A DNA stretch of 64,000 nt, from contig JAODUO010000533.1 in the NCBI GenBank assembly GCA_025642075.2, positions 411,001 through 475,000 of the forward strand, written 5' to 3'. Every line of letters starts with the position of its first letter. Within the stretch, counting starts at the first letter, position 1. This stretch comes from Ridgeia piscesae (Eukaryota > Annelida > Polychaeta > Sabellida > Siboglinidae). Below are positions 50,332 to 61,249 of the stretch, one piece after another. Made by a program: the position numbers and the translations under genes. Below the pieces are notes generated by a model that was not told the origin of the DNA, did not search any database, and saw only the letters and a list, made by a program, of their open reading frames with translations.

Positions 50332-51827
50332 TCGACAGCGCCCTCCGACGGAATTGTTGACAACATCTGGCGTAATGGCGGCGAATGATTGTACTACGTG
50401 TCGAGTATGCACAGCAACGGTTCGCAGCGCTGGAAATCGCACCGTTATGAGTTCGGACACGAACATGTGCCGCACTGGAATCGTGCTAATGTGACAGCAA
50501 CCGTTGGTGTTGTGACATTGCAGGTTACCGGCAGTGAGAGCCAATTCGTAGTATTGCGCAGTATCTGTGATACAGGGCTGAATGTGTGTATGTCAGCTAC
50601 ACAAATCCACAGCTTAGATGCTACACGCGGCTGTGGATTTAGTGTAAAAAATATGACATCAAAGCGCATTTGTGAAATGTTAACTGTAACACAATTGCTG
50701 CTTCACACTATACACCAACTATGTTATTGTATGTGACATCTGGAGTTAACGAGTTTACCCGTTAATGTAACGAATGTCCACCTACCCATCATCATACTTT
50801 AAGTGTGCTGACCTATCTGGGTTTGGTCACTACTTTTACGTTAGTTGCCTATTATACACTTTACAATATTGCCCTGAAACAATAGTGTTGGTTGGTGTCT
50901 TGGCCAGTATGTGTGTTTGTGTTATGTCACGACACATCTAACAGATAACTGACTGCAGGTACAGTGAGAACGTATCAACTAGACATATAACCAAACCATG
51001 CTTGGTGCGTATTGTATGACAGAAGGTACAATGCTCCGATGTCGTCATTGGTTGTTATGACGTCAATGTACAGTTAGTACAGTGATCACGTAGTTCAGCT
51101 GAGTGTATTATTAAAACTTACCACCTCTCACGCTAATACGAATAAACCGCATAGTTCGCAAAACATTCGTCGTCATTGCTATAGTTTCGGTTGTGCGTGC
51201 GTAGTGTATGCGTGCACCCGTGTGTGAATATGGCTGTACGTGCCTGTGTGAACTAATTTTCGTGTGTTGATATTGAGGATCAATTCATTACTCACGGCAT
51301 GATAACTACAAGTTTGGGGTTACTGAACTACGATCCCTTAAGACTAAAACACCACGAAAGTTATATTGTCACATTATCATCTTAATTACGATAGTCGTCT
51401 TCATCTTTGTTATCATTAATATTATTACACACCCGCACTATTCCATTCCATTGCGGAAAGTCGCAAACAAAGAACATTATCGCCTCGATCGAACTGTTCC
51501 GGTTACCATATGTCGTTCATAGCCGCTGTTACAAAATATTTGTAGTATAAATATTTGGTAGCAATGGCTATCAAGGACATTTGGTAGCCGGGACAGATCG
51601 AACATGTTTAAAATACCGAGAGTCAGCTGTTGTCAGCCTGCCGCGCCATCCTGGCTATTTTCGACGACGACCGACGTGTTCTTCGTCTAGGGCACGTTCA
51701 CTTTCGACACGTTTCTGTACACGTTCTGCTCTACAACGGCGGTTAATGCGAGGGCATTATGAAATACACATCCTGACACTGTAGCCTACTGGGAAACTGC
51801 ATCATGTCAAACACAGAGAATACTTAC
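50332..51827. other. 3' region of the secreted-protein gene, no other gene supported
   Basis: Likely 3' UTR in the first several hundred bases. The open frame at 50389-50736 has no splice or family support. Frames near 51600-51780 are uncertain. Confidence 0.4.
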
Positions 51828-51914
51828 CCATTTTCTCACTGTAGATAACTGTATCATTAACGCAGATAACGCGTTCGCCCTCTCCCGGACAGTTGTGCAG
51901 ATGGAGAAGTAGAT
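51828..51914 (-). CDS. Orphan exon candidate
   Basis: On the minus strand, acceptor gtcgttggttag and donor ATGG/gtaagtatt enclose 87 nt with an open frame reading LLLHLHNCPGEGERVICVND and TVIYSEKM. The composition is protein-like and the donor is near perfect, but the acceptor is weak and no adjacent exon was identified. It would be transcribed toward the secreted-protein gene. Family unknown. Confidence 0.33.
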
Positions 51915-52177
51915 CTAACCAACGACATCATAACGTCACATTCTGTTTTGCAATCATACGCATTCGCGAGGTGGCGCCACCTTATATTGACATAACAACT
52001 TCCTGCATTTCAAAATGCTAGTCTCGGTTAACCGATGCTCGCTCGTCTACTAGCCTCGGTTACCCAGGCTCCGTGAGGGGGCAGCACTTTTAAGTCCCTC
52101 AACTGCATTTGTAACTGCCAGGGCGGCCTTACCCCAGATTAGGGTAGAGACGCTGATTGGCTCTCAGGCCAACTATG

Positions 52178-52552
52178 AAATAAAAAGAAAATAACGATAT
52201 ACTTTTACAAGATAATGATATCCTATGAAAAGTATTCAACATTGAAGTTACGTTAACACAAAATAAGTAAAAATTCTAATTTACAGTTGTTTATAAAATA
52301 AGAATTACGGCAGAATTAACCAGTATCCGTGAGGTGGCAGCATTGTTTAGCCCCACGCGGATAGCATACAAATTAAATAAAAATATCATTTTATCAAATA
52401 ATGCTGTATTATAAAAACTATTCAAAATTAAACTTACACTAACACAAAATAAATAGAAATACAAATTCGCAGTTGTTTATAAAAATAGAAATTACGGCAG
52501 GATTAACCAGTATCCGTGAGGTGGCAGCATTGTTTAGATCACGCGGATAATA
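52178..52552. repeat. 187-bp tandem duplication, two units plus a partial
   Basis: CAGTATCCGTGAGGTGGCAG occurs at 52321 and 52508. Upstream blocks (TTAACACAAAATAAGTA, GTTTATAAAATAAGAATTAC) repeat with the same period. A diverged partial unit precedes at about 52065-52100 (CTCCGTGAGGGGGCAGCA). Confidence 0.88.
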
Positions 52553-53229
52553 TTCAAAAGCCGGCAGAATCAGTAGACTGTCTTCTCGGCGTAGTTACGC
52601 AGCCGACCGTCAGTCGGTTAAGCGAGACTATCGTCTACATGAATTAGCCAAGTAGACATTCCGGTTAGAAAGATGTTATCATTGTTTAGGATTAAGTCCT
52701 ACATCAGGGGATGATACTTATTAATGTTTATATATCGTAATGACACTACGGAAATAAAATAGCGCATTAAAGGGATACTCCAGTCAGTGAGAGGTTCACA
52801 GTATTAACTTAAATATGTATACTATATTGGTTGTGCCTAGCAACTGTGCTCAAAGATCGTTAATAAACAATTAGTTATAGTTTAATGGTATAAAACATGC
52901 TATCTTACAATCAGGACGCTGCCATCTTGAGACGTATGCGCCAGTGACGTAAGCCAGATCGTTGACGTCACTGGCGCATTGTTAAAAAAGGCAAGGATTG
53001 GCGGAATCTTCGCTAATAATTGTGATAGTGACGTAAGCAATTCGCGACGTATTGGATACAACAAATACCATTGGACAGACATAAGATGTCTGAATGTGAC
53101 GTAAGTCTTAAAGTGGCCGGGTGGGCCAATCATGGTCTCCACGGATATCTGGACATACCATTCTCGCGCACTAGGGGTCGCTGCAGCTGATTAGGTCAGT
53201 GCCAGCCTTCTCTAGTCCGGCCCATCCTT

Positions 53230-53487
53230 GTCAAAAACTCCTCTTTTAAAGAAAGGCAATGAACTCGCCCACGAGGAATGTGGTCGGCTTCCAGTCACGT
53301 GATATAAGATTTTGGGTGATTTCAGCCACACTGCTCGATCCATCTAATACATTAACAACCACAAAGTGTGTTTCCAGCCACACTCTCTCCTTCGCTGTTC
53401 ATGACGTTGAGTCAAGCTGAACTACGCTACCATCAATATATGCCCAGTTTGTGGTATATCTTCTGACATCAGGGTTGATGACATCTG
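53230..53487 (-). pseudogene. Coding-like block with a single in-frame TGA
   Basis: After acceptor cgttcgcag at 53488 the minus strand reads DVINPDVRRYTTNWAYIDG and SVVQLDSTS, then TGA (about 53403), then in the same frame ERVWLETHFVVVNVLDGSS, SVAEITQNLISRDW and KPTTFLVGEFIAFL, then a stop. About 85 codons are open except for that one stop. Codon-like composition on both sides of the TGA suggests one protein segment with a nonsense lesion, probably a remnant of a repeat or gene. Family not recognised. Confidence 0.45.
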
Positions 53488-53489
53488 CG

Positions 53490-54750
53490 AACGAAAACCC
53501 TTACAGTTATTTAACAATATTATCAAGGAATTAAAACTCACAAGATTTAAGAGTATTGTTAAGAAATTAAAACCAGAAATGGTAATCATTGGAATTGCAT
53601 TGCTTTAAACACGCCCGAGCTATTTTTATTTTTACGCGCCTGTTTAATATTTACACGTCGCTACGTGAAGTCACACTCTAGCGGGCTTTGCGGTTTGTCC
53701 TTCGCTACGACTACGTTTAGCGAGTGAAAAGTGAGAAGTTGCAGGTGTTTGTATTGATGGCATCGTACGCATTTATAGCCATAATGCGAGTGAACTATAT
53801 ATATATAGTCCCGACACATAGACGGTGTCTTTACTGAGGGCGGTGGGTGCATGAGGTGAATAATGGCTGACATTTAGATGTTTACTTTCACACCTCCCAG
53901 TAGAATGCAGTTACTTCTAAAAGTGGAAACATTTTTGTGGTATGACCGAATGACTGACGACACATTCGGAGCTATTCTTACCAGTGAACGGACGAGAAGC
54001 ATGCTTGTGACATAGAGAACCGCAGTGGCATAATGCCATAATATCTGTCTCTCAAAGAAAACACCCGATTTATTATCCTCTTGTGGAATCTTGGGCATTT
54101 ACGTTCACTCTGCGTTTTTGTTGGCTTTGGCACAGCGATATGGCTTCCAAGACAAGTCGATATGGTATAAAAGTACAGCGCTTTGTGCAGCCGTCAGGAG
54201 TGGATACTGCCCTATATAAGAAGTTACCTTTAAATGTTCACACTACAGTTAGAAGCGAAATTATTTAACACGTGTATCTTGTAACTGCTATGCAGAAACA
54301 TCAACGTGTTCATTAATAATGTACTATGATGGTCCCTGAAGAAACGGCGAAACACGAGCTAGATGACAAAGTGTAGACAACCCGTTATTACGTCAACAAT
54401 AGAACGAATGACACACAATGCTATTAGCGCAACGTTCTGTGAAAGGTCACCAATTACCCGATGGTTCTATTTTAGCTCAAATGCGACTGACAACACAATT
54501 CAATCTCATTACGTTAAACGAATATTGATTGTAACATTTACGTGGAGCATTTTTAGATACTCGCTTTGTCCCTCAATGAAAGTGCGACACACTTTATGCT
54601 ATTTCGGTTCGAAATCATTGAAAGGTCTGGCTTCTCTTTTGAATAGGAACGTGGTATTTATTATAATAGCCTACATTTTAAAATAAAATTTTGTCAACTA
54701 ATGTTTGATTCAAAAACATCTCGTTTTCATTCACACTCAACCGTGGATAT
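53490..54750. other. No gene supported
   Basis: AT-rich sequence. Short frames on both strands have no splice partners or motifs. Confidence 0.35.
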
Positions 54751-54752
54751 TA

Positions 54753-55110
54753 GGGGAGACCGGGGCTAGCTGTAACAAAAACAACACATTTCAGGATTGC
54801 GGGTGAGTTTTGTAACCGGTCGAAACTGTTATCATGCTCCCCACAGGGTCCCCACTTATTACATACCTGTGGCATAATGAGTTATACGAGGTGGCCTAAA
54901 GTATTACAAATTACCTCGGTACGGTAGTACCTTTTTTCTTTTAAAATGGCGTGACCTCATGGCGTGTCGACGGATTCACGTGATATTACACATGACATGC
55001 TCAAACCTATTGATGAACATGCTGTCGTCTTGCAATATAATTTACATTAGCAGTTTTGTCTGCTAACCCTCTGTTACAACTTACCCGTGTTACAACTAGC
55101 CCCGGTCTCC
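54753..55110. mobile_element. 358-bp MITE with GGGGAGACCGGGGCTAG ends and TA target duplication
   Basis: GGGGAGACCGGGGCTAGCTG at 54753 and the inverse of GGGGAGACCGGGGCTAGTTG ending 55110 match at 19 of 20 positions, continuing with TAACA. TA is duplicated outside both ends. The interior is non-coding. TA insertion suggests a Tc1/mariner-like mobiliser. Confidence 0.87.
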
Positions 55111-55244
55111 CCTATCATCAATGAACATGCAATCATACGTTTGTTTTTAAAACTATAATATTTATGATATAATCCAAGAGCATTGCAGTGGTTACAAAAG
55201 ACGGAGTTTACCAGTGTCAACAGTCAATTTTATATGCGCCAAAG

Positions 55245-55404
55245 CTATCCGTATATAAATATTTATCACTGGCTGTAACCGGATTCTCATTCATACAGCT
55301 GATTGAACTAACGCAATATACCATGAACGAACTTGCCCAAGGTTACACACTGCAGCACAAGATTCAAATCCGGGTTCTCTTAGTCGACATTCCGAAGTTC
55401 TAGC
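55245..55404 (-). mobile_element. tRNA-derived SINE, copy 1 (head replaced by minisatellite)
   Basis: ACTCATTCATACAGTTGA-like, AACTTGCCCAAGGTTACACA and GATTCAAATCCGGGTTCTCT correspond in order to the SINE at 60930-61247. The tRNA-like head should follow at 55404, but the sequence turns into a 9-bp repeat there. Confidence 0.75.
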
Positions 55405-55775
55405 CACTGCGTCACTGCGCCACTGCGACACTGCGTCACTACGCCACTGCGCCACTGCGCCATTGCGCCACTGCGCCACTGCGTCACAGCGCCACTGCGC
55501 CACTACGCCACTGCGCCACTGCGCCACTGCGCCACTGCGTCACTACGCCACTACGCCACTGCGCCACTGCGCCACTGCGTCACTGCGCCACTGCGCCACT
55601 GCGCCACTGCGTCACTGCGTCACTGCGTCACTGCGCCACTGCGCCACTGCGCCACTGCGCCACTGCGCCACTGCGTCACTGCGCCACTGCGCCACTGCGC
55701 CACTGCGTCACTGCGCCACTGCGCCACTGCGCCACTGCGCCACTGCGCCACTGCGCCACTGCGCCACTGCGCCAC
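55404..55775. repeat. 9-bp minisatellite CACTGCGCC, about 41 copies
   Basis: Units CACTGCGCC, CACTGCGTC and CACTACGCC in tandem, all in one 9-bp register. It starts directly at the SINE head, where the intact relative reads GAGCCACCGCGCTAC. The long open frames (HCAT/PLR repeats) are artefacts. Confidence 0.97.
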
Positions 55776-56444
55776 GGTGGTTTTTATGGTAGTTTCTTTA
55801 TGTTGGTTATTTTGTTATTGCCAATACATCTGAATGGGCATTTTATATTATGTCACTGCAAAACAACTATCCCTGTCAACTAGCTGTCACTTGGAGACAC
55901 CTATTAAATTGTTACACATTCACAAATACGACCTTTTTCGAGTATACGTGCATCTGTATAGTAGCATATTTGTTATTCGAAGACTGGGCAGACGAAAACT
56001 CTGACGACTGGAGACGACCGCTTGCATTTTGCTATTCACAACGTTGCTGACATTTCGTACCGTGTCGGTGTAGTTGTTAGGACGCTCTTTGCAAAATATT
56101 GCAATGGCTGTAAGCTGGTGTGAAACGGTGATGCCCTAACATGTCGTATAAATCAGCTACGGCGTGAAACGTTTCCTTTGTACTGTAGGTCGTTAACCGT
56201 CGAATGCTGCATCATCTGTAACGGCGTCTAAACATAGGTTCGGAATTTCAGCAGCGTTTGGCGAAAAAATCAGGCCCAAACTGTATTGTAAACTTGCGAT
56301 GCTCTTTCAAATACTGTCAATTAACAAAGCGTGTTTAGACGAAATTCGGACAAGAATGTGTTTGTCAAAGTTGAAAAGTTGTTTGCAGATTGTGGTGAAA
56401 TTCCCTTTTCTAATTCATGAATGATTTTTTGACTTTCGGTAATT

Positions 56445-57538
56445 CAAGTCATTGCCCTCTTCTATAATGTATGAGTTATGGCCACACCAAGTCATTGCTC
56501 TCTTCTATAATGTATGAGTGATGGCCCCACGAAGTCATTGCCCTCTTCTATAATGTATGAGTGATGGTCACACCAAGTCATTGCTCTCTTCTATAATGTA
56601 TGAGCTATGGCCACACCAAGTCATTGCTCTCTTCTATAATGTATGAGTTATGGCCACACCAAATCATTGCTCTCTTCTATAATGTATGAGTTATGGCCAC
56701 ACTAAGTCATTGCTCTCTTCTATAATATATGAGTGATGGCCACACGAAGTCATTGCTCTCTTCTATAATGTATGAGTTATGGCCACACCAAGTCATTGCT
56801 CTCTTCTATAATGTATGAGTGATGGCCCCACGAAGTCATTGCCCTCTTCTATAATGTATGAGTGATGGCCACACTAAGCCATTGCCCTCTTCTATAATGT
56901 ATGAGTGATGGCCCCACGAAGTCATTGCTCTCTTCTGTAATGTATGAGTGATGGCCACACTAAGTCATTGCCCTCTTCTATAATGTATGAGTGATGGCCA
57001 CACTAAGTCATTGCCCTCTTCTATAATGTATGAGTGATGGCCACAGTAAACAATGCCCTCTTCTATAATGTATGAGTGATGGCCACACTAAGCCATTGCC
57101 CTCTTCTATGATGTATGAGTGATGGCCACACTAAGCCATTGCCCTCTTCTATAATGTATGAGTGACGGCCACACTAAGCCATTGCCCTCTTCTATAATGT
57201 ATGAGTGATGGCCACACTAAGCCATTGCCCTCTTCTATAATGTATGAGTGATGGCCACACTAAGCCATTGCCCTCTTCTATAATGTATGAGTGATGGCCA
57301 CACCAAGTCATTGCCCTCTTCTATAATGTATGAGTGATGGCCACACTAAGTCATTGCCCTCTTCTATAATGTATGAGTGATGGCCACACCAAGTCATTGC
57401 TCTCTTCTATAATGTATGAGTGATGGCCACACCAAGTCATTGCCCTCTTCTATAATGTATGAGTGATGGCCACACTAAGCCATTGCCCTCTTCTATAATG
57501 TATGAGTGATGGCCACACTAAGTCATTGCTATCTTCTA
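56445..57538. repeat. 43-bp satellite, about 25 copies
   Basis: The unit AAGTCATTGCCCTCTTCTAT + AATGTATGAGTGATGGCCAC + ACC has a few variant positions (CCC/CTC, GTGA/GTTA, CACC/CACT/CACG). The variants are interspersed, suggesting ongoing exchange. Non-coding, with no spacers. Confidence 0.97.
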
Positions 57539-57539
57539 T

Positions 57540-59040
57540 CTATAGTGAATGATATGATTGATGGTAATTGAACTCTGCATATAGTGTCGTCACAACATAG
57601 TTGCCTGTTACATATTTATATATAACAGGTTTATTGTTTAGTAATTGCACAAAAGACTTTCACGTCGACTAAACATCCAGATGATAGATGCTGCATTAGG
57701 AACGGTGGATGTCGGTCGTTGTTTCATAACACTTATATCGAGACAAATGAACGGTGATGGATGTAAAGAGACTGAACGAGATGGTCGACTTTGAATAGAT
57801 GTCGTGGTATGGTGATGACAAAATAGCTTTTGTCATTTAACTCTAAATATTACCACAAAGAGAACTGTTGAAATGTGCCAGCCACACGGGGCAGTTAACC
57901 GATATATGGGGCGTTGAAGACAGACGACGTCTTTAGAAAGGGGTATCAATGGCAGGCCTTTGAAGTCTTGCAGTAAATGAGGACACGTTAGCATAAACAA
58001 TTGTACTGTATTTTAAGTTAGCGACGACCCGTCATGGAACCTTGTAATTCTCGTCAATCTTGTCTTGCTGATCGATCTGGAACTGTTTCGTTCTTTAACA
58101 CCATTATAAAATATAGTAATACTAAAGCATAACAGTGTTCGTTAGTCTGCCTTTTAAATATAATTTTGTAATATTCACTAGTTACAGCCTTTTCACCAAT
58201 AATCGTCGACAACGTTAGCGTCATTCAGGAATTCATCAATTCATTCAGTCCAATTCTTAAGTTCGTAATGACAGCACGCGATATTACTACAATGTTTACG
58301 ATACTATTACGGACAAATTATGGTTACAGGTATCGTAGAAATCTCACAGTAGCAACACGTGTCCCGACAGTCACCTTGAACGATCAGGTTTGTAACGACA
58401 TGTGAACTTTTCATTTACTTGATGAGTCTGTATTGTAGTGTCCGGGGCTCCGTATCTCCACCAATGGCGTTGTCCATCACATTTACGCTTATAATTCTTC
58501 TTCCATTTGAGCGCATAGTCCTATTCTGGAGCATTGTTGCACTGTTGTAACTATATACAATGTGGATGAAGTTGATAACTTCATTAGTTTTCTACACTGA
58601 TAGGCAATAGTTGTGTTCTACCAAAGAAATCTGGAAATAAAGTGAGTTGACTACTCACGCCGTCACGTAATTGCTATTTGCTTAAAATGTGATCAATAAT
58701 GACACAATTCTATATAATTATCTAAGTGCCGTAGTTGTTGACCTTTCCGCCAGATGTCATGCTGGCTGTTTACGACCGCTGTGTGGCGCCATTGTTCTGG
58801 CTATGCCTACTCGATTTCTTGAGTCAGATATGACCTCCTTCTTAGATTAGCTTTGGCAGTTTGGCAGTTTGAGCTCATAGTTAGTGATAGTCTGAATGCA
58901 CAACACGTACTACATTAGCTACAGGTGGACGAATCCATATAAAACAGACACACATATTGCGATATGGTTGACTACACGTCTTTGTACAGGCTGAGACTAA
59001 TATCATATTACACAACCTTTAAAGAAGCTTTGCCGTAAAA
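57540..59040. other. No gene supported
   Basis: Unremarkable sequence. No exon, RNA gene or element end was recognised. Confidence 0.35.
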
Positions 59041-59071
59041 ACGTTTGGTTTTCATGCGGGTATGTTTACCC

Positions 59072-59083
59072 TGTGTGTGTGTG

Positions 59084-59115
<32 letters not shown>

Positions 59116-59370
59116 TGTGCGTGCGTGCGTGCGTGTGTGTGTGTATGTGTGTTTGGGTGTATGTGGGGGTGGGGTGGGGTGGGGGTGGGGTGCGTGCGTG
59201 CGTGCGTTCATGCGTGCGCATGTGTGATGTGTATGTGCAGTGTATATGTATGTGTGTATATGAATGTATGCATTTATATATACGTATATTTGTATGAGTG
59301 TTTCATACGTACATGCATGCATACGTACATAGGTACTTACGTACGTACGTATGAATGCATGTATGTATGT
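59072..59370. repeat. Complex GT/GCGT/GGGGT microsatellite
   Basis: GT, GCGT, GGGGTG, GTATG and ACGT-rich runs succeed one another over 300 bp. Confidence 0.92.
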
Positions 59371-60457
59371 GTGTGTGACAAGCCCCGAGTTTTCCCGTAA
59401 ACACTTCTCGTATTAAACTACTATCAACCGCAATCGCAGCAACTAGGTGTTCTAAACGCTAGCCTCGTCATTTCTCACACGTATTGTCGCCTAAAGCTAT
59501 GCAGTGTCCCATTTACTACACGAGTTGTTTACCCCTAAGAACCTACAGATACCCTCTTTAAACCTGCTATGGTGGCATGATGCCAAAAGGCTTTGTTGAA
59601 CGGTATCTCATGTCGGCATCTGTCTCATCTTTGTCATACCTGTGACGGCGTGACAGGTGCAAACTCGAGTAGTATCATGTGTTTTTTCTCAGCCTGCACA
59701 ATTGACTGACATTTCGACGCATAAACTGGTATTTATACACCTTAGGCTTTCATAGTTAGCCATGGTGACCCACATTGCGACATAAAATGGCGGCCATGTT
59801 CTGCTCCATGCGATCTGACAGAGACCATGCTTAATGGACCGAACATTCCCCTGGGGTGATTGTGATACAGTGTATATTATTTAGGGATTTGGCGCAGTAA
59901 CACATATACACAAACAAAGGCATACTTCCGCTCCACTGAACCGTTGCAGCTCACAAACGGAACGGATGGTAAATCATTTACGAAGCCCCGCAGCCTACGA
60001 GAAAGGTGCACCCACTGACCGGCTGATAACGTTTACGCGTTGGTCGGACAACACATATCTGATTGCCTCTGCTTGATACAGTCTAGTGAACACCACTTAG
60101 AAGTATGTTAATGTGGGTCAGTTGATTGAGTTGCTTTGATGCTTAACATGCCGACTGCAACAATGCAGCCGATACTGTGGTTTTCTATACTCATTGTGGC
60201 TCAGGAATGACACATAATAAAATATATGCACTTTTGTAAGTCTGAAATTCGCAAGACCCACAATTATTCCTGATCACAAACCACACGCTTTATCGATGCT
60301 AATGTCGCTCAAAGCGAGCTCGCAGTGCAAATTGGGACATCTTGATTGGCTACCGCATAGCCTCTGTTAGTCATGTTCCATAAGGTGGCGCCACCGGCTA
60401 CTGTCACCGGTGGACCGCTAAGTAACAATAATGAGGCTGGGAAGCTTGAAGAAGGGA

Positions 60458-60458
<1 letters not shown>

Positions 60459-60544
<86 letters not shown>

Positions 60545-60771
60545 AGTGAGGTGAGGTGAGGGAGAGGGAGAGGGGAGGAGAGGAGGGAGAGGAGAGGGAG
60601 AGGGAGAGGAGAGGGAGAGGGAGAGGGAGAGGGAGAGGGAGGAGAGGAGAGGGAGAGGGAGAGGGAGAGGGGAGAGAGAGGGAGAGGGGAGAGGGGAGAG
60701 GGAGAGAGAGGGGAGAGGGAGAGGGGAGGAGGGGAGAGGGGAGAGGGGAGAGGGGAGAGGGGAGAGGGAGA
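60459..60771. repeat. (GGGTGA)n then (GGGAGA)n purine-rich array
   Basis: About 14 GGGTGA hexamers (60459-60547) pass into GGGAGA/GGGGAGA repeats. Guanine triplets every six bases make G-quadruplexes likely (inference). Confidence 0.95.
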
Positions 60772-60929
60772 CACATACAGACAGAACCTTTCATTAAACT
60801 AATATTAATTTAATCATTGACATTCACTTATGCTAAGTGACAAACTGAAGGCGTATTGCGTAATGCAAAGAACTCCACAATACAAATAAAAACATATGCA
60901 TCACACAGAGACATCATTAAGGTTAAGAT

Positions 60930-61247
60930 AAGTTCTCATATAGCGCAGTATCCAATCTTTAGGATTGCTCAATGCTCTTTATACACTTTATTCCCTGGCG
61001 GACCTGTTCAATCGAAGATCATCGCGGCTTCACTGGGAAACATTCAGCCACGCGGCAATATTTCGCGAAGACTGCTCGTATACAAATATTCAGCACTGTG
61101 TATAGCCATATACTCATTCATACAGTTGAGTAAACTGGAGCAATGTGGAATGAAAAACTTGCCAAGGTTTCACACGGCAGCACAGGATTCGAACCTGGAT
61201 CCTCTTAGTCGAGAGTCCGATGCTCTACCCATGAGCCACCGCGCTAC
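60930..61247 (-). mobile_element. tRNA-derived SINE, copy 2, well preserved
   Basis: On the minus strand the head GTAGCGCGGTGGCTCATGGG + TAGAGC holds an A box, and GGTTCGAATCC about 45 bases later is a perfect B box. The body follows with CCTTGGCAAGTTTTTC and the inverse of TGAGTAAACTGGAGCAATGT, then a tail ATTGGATACTGCGCTATATG. The conserved CTTGCCAAGG segment next to the tRNA part recalls MIR/CORE-like and other widespread SINE domains. About 318 bp, near full length. tRNA identity not assigned. Confidence 0.82.
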
Positions 61248-61249
61248 TA

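Noticed and set aside
50389..50736. 115-codon plus-strand frame after the secreted-protein stop
   Set aside because: No splice site or start context; composition is ordinary. More likely 3' UTR.
51963..51985. AGGTGGCGCCACCT palindrome as a transposon end
   Set aside because: A perfect 14-bp palindrome, and similar ones occur near 60384, but there is no paired end or duplication.
55291..55792. 109-codon frame of HCATAPLR repeats
   Set aside because: A 9-bp repeat is open in all three frames of one strand by period alone. There is no start context or splice site.
56445..57538. CRISPR-like repeat array
   Set aside because: Units are contiguous with no unique spacers, and the genome is animal.
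60309..60813. Pro/Leu/Ser and Arg/Glu/Gly rich open frames
   Set aside because: They come from GGGTGA/GGGAGA repeats.
61180..61247. Functional tRNA gene
   Set aside because: The A and B boxes are present, but the sequence continues into a SINE body with CTTGCCAAGG and a tail. The acceptor stem does not close convincingly.
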